A program made the translations under genes and the position numbers. Source: CAZTGZ01 sp044339595 (lineage in GTDB: Bacteria > Bacteroidota > Bacteroidia > NS11-12g > UBA9320). Taken from it: a stretch of 15,969 nt of DNA. Positions 8,002 to 14,175 of this stretch are shown one piece after another; the stretch's first letter is position 1, and each line of letters begins with the position of its first letter. Under the pieces are notes generated by a model. The model was not told the DNA's origin. It was given only the letters and a program-made list of their open reading frames with translations, and made no database searches. The stretch is taken from contig JBIIVF010000048.1 of the NCBI GenBank assembly GCA_044339595.1, positions 1-15,969 of the forward strand, read 5' to 3'.

Positions 8002-8333
8002 TTGCATTCAATTCAATCTTTAGATTAACCTGATGAAAGGCTTTAGGTTGAATGTTGTCATGCGCGTGTTTGCTGAATTAAGCTTTCACCTCATGCTTTA
8101 CCCATCATTTGCTCAAGGGCTTTAAGAGCATAGTTGAATCAGGCATGCATGTAACAAGACGGATATTATTTATGTTGAATATGAGGTCTTTAAAAGATTC
8201 ATGATCACAAGAGGAGATTGGCTTGAACCTAATATGTCTGGCCTTCGCTCTCTATTTAAGTTTGAATGAAACGTGTATGAAGTAATTTTGATATCGCGCA
8301 GCTTATGAAGAATTAGCGATGCAAAGGAAAGAT
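8002..8333. other. 332-nt intergenic stretch between convergent fabD and the peptidase gene
   Basis: No convincing gene or strong terminator is visible. Weak elements are an AACCT/AGGTT inverted repeat (8028-8048), a TGCTC/GAGCA repeat (8110-8130) with an 11-nt loop, and a 30-codon plus-strand ORF at 8033-8125. The ORF has a hydrophobic middle but no homology I recognise. Convergent genes would need termination here, so one of the weak hairpins may serve. Confidence 0.5.
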
Positions 8334-9203
8334 TTATTTCACTTTCAGTTTCTTGCCCAAAGGCAACACAGCATGCTCGCGAATATGATTCATCTTGCAT
8401 AATTGCTTCACTGTAAGTCCGTTATTTTTAGCGATTTTCCAAAGGGTATCCCCTGATTTAACCTTATAATATTTGGCTTTTACCGGAGCTTTGGCCACAT
8501 GATTGGTCGGATAATGAAAAAACGATTGATCCAATACCACCGTATCCATCAACAACTCACCATTTTCAAAGGAAATAAATTTGCGAGGATCTATGGGTGT
8601 GCCTTTAAATCTCACTTCGAAATGCAAATGCGGACCCGTGCTTCTTCCGGTATTTCCGCCATACCCAATGATATCTCCGGCTCTTACAGGTTGATTCACA
8701 TCTACCAATCTTTCACTCAAATGGCCATATAAAGTTTCAAGTCCATTGTAATGTCTCACCATTACATACAAACCATATCCTCCCGGATTCTCCTTAGAAA
8801 TCCTTACTACACCGTCGAAAGCCGCGTAAACAGGTTCCCCAATTTCAAGATCAATATCTACACCATTGTGCATTTTGTCCCAACGCCAGCCAAATTCTGA
8901 GTTGATTTCGCCAAAATACGGGTGAATATACTCACAGTCATTTTTCTCTCTTAAACACAACCAAACACCCTCATTTCCCAACGTGGCAGGATCAAATCCC
9001 GGAACATTCACATTCAATGGATCCCAGACATTTTCATACATATCAAAACAGGGAATTACGGTAGAATCATATTCCCACCATACATCCGATTGCTGTTTGA
9101 CGATACGCATCGTGTCATTGTTGCCCTTTTCCTTCTCATCTGAAGATATAGCCGGATTGAATATATTCAATAAAACAAGGGTCAACAATTGAAAGATGTG
9201 CAT
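8334..9203 (-). CDS. Secreted M23 (LytM) endopeptidase with C-terminal LysM domain
   Basis: A 289-aa exported protein. A signal peptide of about 20 residues (MHIFQLLTLVLLNIF) is followed by a 90-residue spacer and an M23 domain at about 95-215. The zinc ligands are intact: His112 and Asp116 in HNGVDID, and His194 in GPHLHFE, with catalytic His161 (YGHLS) and His192. A single LysM repeat (YYKVKSGDTLWKIAKNNGLT to the end, about 245-289) should bind peptidoglycan glycan. The enzyme is therefore predicted to be an active periplasmic peptidoglycan crosslink hydrolase for wall growth or remodelling, not an inactive NlpD/EnvC-type activator. Its ATG follows the ribF stop by 3 nt, so the two are probably co-transcribed from the ribF promoter despite having unrelated functions. 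Confidence 0.95.
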   Translation of the reverse strand: MHIFQLLTLVLLNIFNPAISSDEKEKGNNDTMRIVKQQSDVWWEYDSTVIPCFDMYENVWDPLNVNVPGFDPATLGNEGVWLCLREKNDCEYIHPYFGEINSEFGWRWDKMHNGVDIDLEIGEPVYAAFDGVVRISKENPGGYGLYVMVRHYNGLETLYGHLSERLVDVNQPVRAGDIIGYGGNTGRSTGPHLHFEVRFKGTPIDPRKFISFENGELLMDTVVLDQSFFHYPTNHVAKAPVKAKYYKVKSGDTLWKIAKNNGLTVKQLCKMNHIREHAVLPLGKKLKVK

Positions 9204-9206
9204 GCG

Positions 9207-10154
9207 CTACAAACTTGGTTTAACTTCACTTATAAAAAATGCTTTCGATACTCTTTCGTCTTCACTGAGTTGCTGTTTAAGACTATCAATATTTACAAAT
9301 TTAATTTCATCTCTGATTCTTTTCAATATTTTTATTTCCACCAACTCTTCATAAATCTCTTGGTCAAAGTCGAAAAGATGCACTTCAACCGACCAACTGG
9401 CATTTCCAAAGGTAGGGTTATTGCCGATACTCATCATCGCATTGTAGATTTTTCCATACACCTTCACTTGTGCGATGTATATCCCATTCCCCGGGATGAG
9501 TTTATACGGATCTTCTACCTTTATGTTGGCTGTTGGGTAGCCCAATTTTCTTCCCTCTTTGCGGCCGTGAACCACCCTTCCAAACAAGCAATAAGGATAT
9601 CCTAAGAATTTATTCGCAGTATCTACATCTCCCTGCAATAGGGCATTTCTGATTTTGGTCGAGCTTACGATGCTATTTTCAACATCTTGGGCCGGAATTT
9701 CCATCACTTCAAAATCAAATACCTTGGTTAATTCTTTCAAATCATCGATGTTTCCTTCCCTGTTCTTACCAAAGCGGTGGTCATATCCAATGATGAAATA
9801 TTTCATTCCAATTTCCTCAATGAGCACATCCCTCAAAAACTCAAGGGCACTCATCCTGGAAAACTCGCGTGTAAATGGGAGAACGATGAGATGATCAATG
9901 CCACAAGCTTCAACTCTTCGAGCCTTTTCTTCGATACTGTTAATCAAGCGAAGGGTGTTGTCATCCGGATATAAAACCAATCGAGGATGAGGGAAAAAGG
10001 TAAGCAATACACTTTCGGCCTTTTTCTCCCTGGCAAGACTTACCACTTCAGAAAGTATCTGTTGATGACCCTGATGTACGCCATCAAAAGTACCCTGGGT
10101 TACCACGGCATGGGTCAGTTTTTTAAATTCCTGTAGGCCCCTGTAGAGTTTCAT
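9207..10154 (-). CDS. ribF: Bifunctional riboflavin kinase / FAD synthetase (RibF)
   Basis: A 315-aa cytoplasmic enzyme that phosphorylates riboflavin to FMN and adenylates FMN to FAD. The N-terminal nucleotidyltransferase module has GTFDGVHQGHQ (residues 21-31, the HxGH motif) and SSTKIR (164-169). The C-terminal flavokinase module has GRKEGRKLGYPTAN, with the PTAN motif at 207-210, then SIGNNPTF and a FDFDQEIYEE segment holding the catalytic acidic residue. Length and domain order are normal. The ATG at 10154-10152 lies 8 nt after a perfect TATATTTG box, so the leader would be only a few bases. The neighbouring M23 peptidase gene follows within 3 nt. Confidence 0.97.
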   Translation of the reverse strand: MKLYRGLQEFKKLTHAVVTQGTFDGVHQGHQQILSEVVSLAREKKAESVLLTFFPHPRLVLYPDDNTLRLINSIEEKARRVEACGIDHLIVLPFTREFSRMSALEFLRDVLIEEIGMKYFIIGYDHRFGKNREGNIDDLKELTKVFDFEVMEIPAQDVENSIVSSTKIRNALLQGDVDTANKFLGYPYCLFGRVVHGRKEGRKLGYPTANIKVEDPYKLIPGNGIYIAQVKVYGKIYNAMMSIGNNPTFGNASWSVEVHLFDFDQEIYEELVEIKILKRIRDEIKFVNIDSLKQQLSEDERVSKAFFISEVKPSL

Positions 10155-10162
10155 TTAGATTG

Positions 10163-10170
10163 CAAATATA
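10163..10170 (-). promoter_or_regulatory. -7 promoter element (TATATTTG) for the ribF operon
   Basis: On the minus strand the bases read TATATTTG, an exact TAnnTTTG match, ending 8 nt before the ribF ATG. Expected transcription start is within about three bases of the start codon. A -33 TTG at standard spacing was not found. Confidence 0.55.
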
Positions 10171-10214
10171 GAGGTCGACAAGCACACATTCATTCTTACG
10201 CTCCTTTCTCCGAC

Positions 10215-11105
10215 TTACCTCTTGAAATATTCATAAGACAAATATGACACGGCAGCGATCAAGGATTCACATTTCTCATACGGTTCATAGGCATCCTTTA
10301 TAAATACAGAAATCAACAAATGAGTGCCATCCGGCAGGGTGATGATTCCTACATCATTGCAAGCGATGATGAGGTCTTCGTTCATCCCGGTTCCGGTTTT
10401 ATGCGCCACCCGCGTGCCTTCCGGCAAACGTTTCATTAAGCGATTTGCACCTGTGGCTGCAGAAGTCATGATCGATAACAATTTATTTGTCGAAGATGTG
10501 CTGAGCATTTCATTTGCTTGCAACCGTCTCAACAATTCATTCATTTCTGAGGGATAGCAGAAATTATCGTATGCCAATTCAGGATTTCGGTGCATTTGCT
10601 TTTCAGAAGATTTTATTTGGATTTTGATTAAACCCAGCGAATGCATAAACGCATTTACTGCCTTTGGACCTCCTGCAAGTTTAAACAATACATCACAAGC
10701 GATGTTGTCACTGTAAGAAACTGCATAGTGCAACAAGGTATCTATCGTAACTGTAAAAGAGCTATCTCCGTACTTTTCTTTCATCGGACTCCAGGTATTT
10801 TCACTTAATTCATTTTTCGTAACTTCTATTAGGGTGTTTATCGAATATAAACCCGAGTCGATGTCGCTCAACACTTTGATCGCCAATGGAAGTTTATAAA
10901 CACTTTGCATTGGAAATGGCTGTTCGTTATGGATGTGAAATGAATCTTCCGAAGCTGCATGCAAAATGGACAGGCCAACCGTTCCTTTAAAGGCTTTCAA
11001 TTCATTTTGAATTTCACTTCGCAGGGTATTTAATTCTTTTTGACCATAACTTTTCTGAGCAAGTTGAAGGAGAAAAAGGAGTATTAAACTATGAAACCAT
11101 CTCAT
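10215..11105 (-). CDS. Class A serine beta-lactamase, subclass A2 (PER/CepA-like residues)
   Basis: Predicted 296-aa periplasmic penicillin/cephalosporin hydrolase. With the ATG at 11105, residues 1-21 form a signal peptide ending KSYG-Q. All class A motifs are present. In Ambler numbering they are Ser70 in MQSVYK, with Lys73; Ser130-Asp-Asn in YSDNIACD; Glu166 in EKQMH; and Lys234-Thr-Gly in HKTGTG. Gln69, Asp136 and His170 match features of the Bacteroidota-type A2 subclass to which PER enzymes belong, so an active enzyme is expected. The frame also extends two codons to a TTG at 11111. The ATG lies 2 nt after the methyltransferase stop. Spectrum cannot be predicted. No mobile element is near, suggesting a resident chromosomal gene. 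A non-resistance role as a beta-lactamase-fold hydrolase is less likely. Confidence 0.93.
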   Translation of the reverse strand: MRWFHSLILLFLLQLAQKSYGQKELNTLRSEIQNELKAFKGTVGLSILHAASEDSFHIHNEQPFPMQSVYKLPLAIKVLSDIDSGLYSINTLIEVTKNELSENTWSPMKEKYGDSSFTVTIDTLLHYAVSYSDNIACDVLFKLAGGPKAVNAFMHSLGLIKIQIKSSEKQMHRNPELAYDNFCYPSEMNELLRRLQANEMLSTSSTNKLLSIMTSAATGANRLMKRLPEGTRVAHKTGTGMNEDLIIACNDVGIITLPDGTHLLISVFIKDAYEPYEKCESLIAAVSYLSYEYFKR

Positions 11106-11107
11106 GA

Positions 11108-11905
11108 TCAAATCGTTGACTTAACACAGACCAATGAATACACCATTGGAATCTTATCTTCCATATGCTTAAGTCTAAATTTACCCGGCTCCGCTTCAAA
11201 TGTATGCTTGAAGCAATTATGCGGCGAAAAATCATACTCTCGCAAAGTTTGCAAGGTAAGCCCCTGATCAAGCAGACTTTGAATGACCTCCGCCAGACCA
11301 TGGTTCCAGCCAATGTAATTTGAGTTTAACGTGACGTTCCGATCGGCATAGGTTGCAGATTCAGATTCTTCGATCGGGCCTGAATTAAAATAACGGTAAT
11401 GAACTGCTTCGAATTCATCATCAAACATCCAAACCACCGGATGAAATTCAGCAAATACGAACTTCCCTCCCGGCCTTATAAAATGGCTGACCACTTTTGC
11501 CCAGGCTTGAATATCGGGCAACCAGCCTATGGTTCCATAGCTGGAAAACACTAAATCAAATTTCTCAAAAAAAACCGCAGGTAAACTATAAACATCTGAA
11601 CAAATAAATTTTACCGTTTTACAGTTCGCACTTTCTGCGAGTTCGTTGGCTCTTTCAATGGCCTTTTCAGAAAAATCAACCCCCGTAACTTCAGCGCCGA
11701 GTCTTGCCAATGAAATAGAGTCTTGACCAAAATGACATTGAAGATGCAATACTTTTTTACCCTCTAAATTACCGAGCAATGAGGATTCTATTTAATTGAG
11801 TGACGTCTGACCCTTTAGAAAATCCGGGACAGCATAAAATTCGCTTTGCAGATGTGTATCAACTTTTTGATTCCAATGAATCTTATTGACCTCCAAATAA
11901 TTCAT
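11108..11905 (-). pseudogene. SAM-dependent methyltransferase interrupted by one in-frame TAA stop
   Basis: A class I methyltransferase of about 265 codons (ATG at 11905) carries a TAA at 11794-11792. The first 37 codons (MNYLEVNKIHWNQ to FLKGQTSLN) form the family N-terminus. After the stop the same frame resumes with IESSLLGNLEGKKVLHLQ and continues to 11108. The SAM-binding glycine motif LHLQCHFGQDSISLARLG, the GVDFSEKA acidic strand and FAEFHPVVWMFDDEF are intact downstream. A single change from a sense codon such as GAA would restore the gene, so it is a recent nonsense mutation or a sequence error. A shortened 223-aa protein could start at TTG 11779 and would keep the SAM-binding core but lose the N-terminal cap. 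Substrate unknown. It sits 21 nt after the DinB gene and 2 nt before the beta-lactamase gene. Confidence 0.82.
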
Positions 11906-11926
11906 AATGCATTGATTTGAAAGAGA

Positions 11927-12463
11927 TCAACTCCATCCCTTTCTCTTTTTCAGACCGATGATTTGAGCAAGGTGATGATTGCCATGCCAAACGTATAGGG
12001 CAATTAAATTTTCGATGCTAAAAGATCGTTTTTGTTCAGGATGATAATAGGTCTTGAGCAAATCTTTCCCGGACATATGGTTCAATAAGCTGGTCCATCG
12101 TTCATGCACCCCTTCAATGATCCTGAGTGAAGGTTCGATAGAATGCATGGTGCTATCCCATAATTCCGCCCATTTTGCCTCTTCATACGGTTTTACAATT
12201 GGATTCATCTCTGTGAGTGCCAGTTTCAGTCTGACAAAAGCGTTCAAATGACTGTCTGCACAATGATGAACAACTTGCCGTACCGTCCAACCGCCTTCGC
12301 GATATGTTGTATCTAACTGTTCGTCGGAAAGATGTTGAACTTCCATTCTCATTCTTTCAGCAAAAGAAGAAATATCGGAGATATAGTGAGGGGGCAAATC
12401 CGCCGAGGCGATATCCGGCATTACAAAAGGCCCGATGGGGTATCTCAAATCAAAATCACTCAT
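11927..12463 (-). CDS. DinB/YfiT-type putative metal-dependent hydrolase or thiol transferase
   Basis: A 178-aa four-helix-bundle protein of the DinB superfamily, closest to Bacillus YfiT/BstA-like proteins. Evidence is the N-terminal DLRYPIGPF, the WTVRQVVHHCADSH segment and the C-terminal YVWHGNHHLAQI. The three predicted zinc or nickel ligands are His67, His159 and His163. Family members include thiol transferases that attach low-molecular-weight thiols to xenobiotics, but many are uncharacterised, so the reaction is open. The frame reaches an earlier ATG at 12511, but YfiT homologues start close to DLRYPIG, so I chose the ATG at 12463. The stop is followed 21 nt later by the methyltransferase start, giving a possible DinB-methyltransferase-beta-lactamase unit. 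Confidence 0.88.
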   Translation of the reverse strand: MSDFDLRYPIGPFVMPDIASADLPPHYISDISSFAERMRMEVQHLSDEQLDTTYREGGWTVRQVVHHCADSHLNAFVRLKLALTEMNPIVKPYEEAKWAELWDSTMHSIEPSLRIIEGVHERWTSLLNHMSGKDLLKTYYHPEQKRSFSIENLIALYVWHGNHHLAQIIGLKKRKGWS

Positions 12464-12561
12464 GAATGCTAATTCAGCACAAATTAAACCAAATGGAACA
12501 TCCTTCTGCATTTTCGTCGCATATTTATTTGAACGTATTAAAAGTCACTTTATTCCTTTTT

Positions 12562-13236
12562 TCAAACAGGCTTTTCATAGAGTACGCTTTCAAGATCTCT
12601 TAAAAGAATTGCATCATCAATTTTAAATGGACCGATGGAAGTTCTTCTTAAAGAGGATAAATAGGCACCGGTTCCTAATAGTTGACCAAAGTCATGCGCC
12701 AGAGTTCTGATATACGTTCCTTTACTGCATTTTACCTTAAAACCAACTTCAGGGAAATGGTATTCACCCAATTCGAAACTCTTTATATGGACCTCCCTGG
12801 CTTTTAATTCGAGCGCTTGTCCTTTTCTGGCCGATTCATAAGCCCTTTTACCATCCACTTTAATGGCTGAATGAACCGGAGGGATTTGTTGAATAAAACC
12901 TGTTAATTTAGTCGCTGCGGCACCTAAGTCAGCTGATGGAATGTCCTCTGCATTTCCGGTGATCACCGGAGGTTTTTCGAGATCGTAACTCTCCGTAACC
13001 GCACCTAAATAAAAAGAACCGGTATATTCCTTTTCCATTCCCATCAGACCTTCAATTTGCTTTGTAAATTTCCCGGAGCATACAATCATGAGACCGGTGG
13101 CTAAGGGATCGAGCGTTCCGGCATGACCGATTTTCTTCAATTTTAAAATCCGGCGCATCCGTTGAACCACACCAAATGAAGTCATTCCTAAGGGTTTATC
13201 TATCAACCAAATACCATCTTTTTCACATTCAATCAC
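12562..13236 (-). CDS. truB: tRNA pseudouridine-55 synthase (TruB)
   Basis: A 224-aa enzyme that isomerises U55 in the T-loop of tRNAs. The catalytic aspartate is Asp43 in GHAGTLDPLATG. The surrounding IDKPLGMTS opening, the KEYTGSFYLGAVTESYD strand, IPPVHSAIKVDGKRAYE and KGTYIRTLAHDFG are all TruB signatures. It is short relative to E. coli TruB because the C-terminal PUA domain is absent, which is usual in Bacteroidota. The only suitable start is GTG at 13236-13234; the next in-frame ATG (residue 18) would remove a conserved strand. A perfect TATCTTTG box ends 4 nt upstream, so the transcript is probably leaderless. DinB follows after about 100 nt. Confidence 0.96.
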   Translation of the reverse strand: MIECEKDGIWLIDKPLGMTSFGVVQRMRRILKLKKIGHAGTLDPLATGLMIVCSGKFTKQIEGLMGMEKEYTGSFYLGAVTESYDLEKPPVITGNAEDIPSADLGAAATKLTGFIQQIPPVHSAIKVDGKRAYESARKGQALELKAREVHIKSFELGEYHFPEVGFKVKCSKGTYIRTLAHDFGQLLGTGAYLSSLRRTSIGPFKIDDAILLRDLESVLYEKPV

Positions 13237-13240
13237 GGGT

Positions 13241-13248
13241 CAAAGATA
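13241..13248 (-). promoter_or_regulatory. -7 promoter element (TATCTTTG) for truB
   Basis: Minus-strand TATCTTTG is an exact TAnnTTTG match, ending 4 nt before the GTG start codon. The transcription start is predicted at or immediately next to the GTG. Confidence 0.55.
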
Positions 13249-13442
13249 AAGATTAAAGGCATGAAAAATGGCAGATGGATTTTGACTACCTGCCTTTGCA
13301 AGGTTATTTCCTATATTGGCAGTTTCAGGGATTCAAAACTATCACATGTACCAATACCCCATCATCCGAAATCACCCCTAACTTGTGAAACAACCGTTAA
13401 CCAAATTACATAAAATCAGTAGTTTCATTTGTAATGATGAAT

Positions 13443-13457
13443 GATGTTAAAAACATC
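13443..13457. repeat. Perfect inverted repeat GATGTT-AAA-AACATC
   Basis: A 6-bp perfect palindrome with a 3-nt spacer, 146 nt upstream of the sigma factor ATG. Size and symmetry suit a dimeric DNA-binding protein, but a short AT-rich palindrome can also arise by chance. Confidence 0.4.
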
Positions 13458-13480
13458 TTTGATAAATGAATAATAGTGCA

Positions 13481-13510
13481 TTTTGCAACAAGCTAAAACC
13501 TTGTTTAAAA
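13481..13510. repeat. Extended inverted repeat (TTTT-gc-AACAAG / CTTGTT-t-AAAA)
   Basis: AACAAG at 13487-13492 and CTTGTT at 13500-13505 are perfectly complementary around a 7-nt loop. Flanking TTTT and AAAA extend the stem across a small internal bulge. It could form an RNA hairpin in a long 5' leader of the sigma gene or act as an operator. Its low GC argues against a strong terminator. Confidence 0.4.
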
Positions 13511-13602
13511 TGTTGAGTTGAACCGTATCCATTTCTGCAATCAATACATTATATTCGAAAAAAAGCATCCTTCATGCAACCCTTTTTGATTCAGACAGAC
13601 CA

Positions 13603-14175
13603 ATGAACAAAGCCCATAATTTGGATAATGAGAAAGAACTCATTAATGCCTGTATCAACCGTGACCCAAAAGCCCAGCGCTACCTATTTGAAAAATATGG
13701 TTCGCGAATGCTCGGGATATGTTCACGGTATTGTAGAAACCTCGAAGATGCAAGGGATGCCATGCAAGAAGGGTTTGTTAAGGTATTTGGAATTCTCGAC
13801 AAATTCAACGGGCAAAGTAAATTAGAAACTTGGATGACACGTGTCATGATCAATACCGCCATCGACCATTATAAAAGAGAAAGCAAATTTGTACTGTATG
13901 AAGATGCCGAAAAGGTGGTAAAAGATGATGGCGAACACGATGTATTGTTTATCGAAGAACAGAACGAAATCAGTGAAGAACAAATTCTCCAAGTATTACA
14001 AGAACTTCCGGATGGATACCGCATGGTCTTTAACATGTATGCCATCGAAGGATTAAGTCACAAAGAAATTGCCCGAACTCTCAGTATTTCTGAAGGAACG
14101 TCTAAAAGTCAGCTCGCCAGAGCCCGTAAGTATCTGCGCGATTTGCTGATACAAAAACGACTCATTGAAAGATAA
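13603..14175 (+). CDS. ECF RNA polymerase sigma factor (sigma-70 family, sigma-24-like)
   Basis: A 190-aa sigma factor with only regions 2 and 4. Region 2 (about 25-92) runs from LFEKYGSRMLGICSRY through DARDAMQEGFVKVF to ETWMTRVMINTAIDHYKRE, with core-binding and -10-recognition helices. Region 4 (about 130-185) contains LPDGYRMVFNMYAIEGLS and the helix-turn-helix HKEIARTLSISEGTSKSQL. Sigma factors of this class redirect RNA polymerase to a small regulon when released from a membrane anti-sigma. The last codons overlap the next gene by 11 nt, so the two are translationally coupled. The ATG at 13603 gives the usual acidic N-terminus. No clear self-recognised promoter could be identified. Confidence 0.96.
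   Translation: MNKAHNLDNEKELINACINRDPKAQRYLFEKYGSRMLGICSRYCRNLEDARDAMQEGFVKVFGILDKFNGQSKLETWMTRVMINTAIDHYKRESKFVLYEDAEKVVKDDGEHDVLFIEEQNEISEEQILQVLQELPDGYRMVFNMYAIEGLSHKEIARTLSISEGTSKSQLARARKYLRDLLIQKRLIER

Larger units (their letters stand above)
13237..13602. other. 366-nt gene-free region upstream of the ECF sigma gene
   Basis: This divergent intergenic region holds the truB promoter, two perfect inverted repeats (listed separately) and a 50-codon plus-strand ORF at 13261-13413. The ORF has no recognisable domain and is probably chance. A near-consensus TTCATTTG at 13424-13431 could be a -7 box, but it lies about 170 nt from the sigma start. No tRNA or riboswitch was recognised. Confidence 0.5.

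Noticed and set aside
8170..8400. 76-codon minus-strand ORF at the end of the peptidase gene
   Set aside because: It overlaps the LysM coding region in another frame and has no homology or signal peptide.
9189..9605. 138-codon plus-strand ORF lying opposite ribF
   Set aside because: It is wholly antisense to a ribF gene with complete motifs and shows no domain or signal of its own.
11792..11794. TAA in the methyltransferase as a recoded sense codon
   Set aside because: TAA ends several other genes in the window (LolA-like, second permease, sigma factor), so a changed code is not supported.
12464..12511. N-terminal extension of the DinB protein to an earlier ATG
   Set aside because: YfiT-like proteins begin close to the DLRYPIG motif, which fits the ATG at 12463 better.
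12435..12626. 63-codon plus-strand ORF between DinB and truB
   Set aside because: It overlaps the ends of two well-supported minus-strand genes and has no recognisable domain.
13261..13413. 50-codon ORF in the truB-sigma intergenic region
   Set aside because: No domain, no signal peptide and unremarkable composition; length is within chance expectation.
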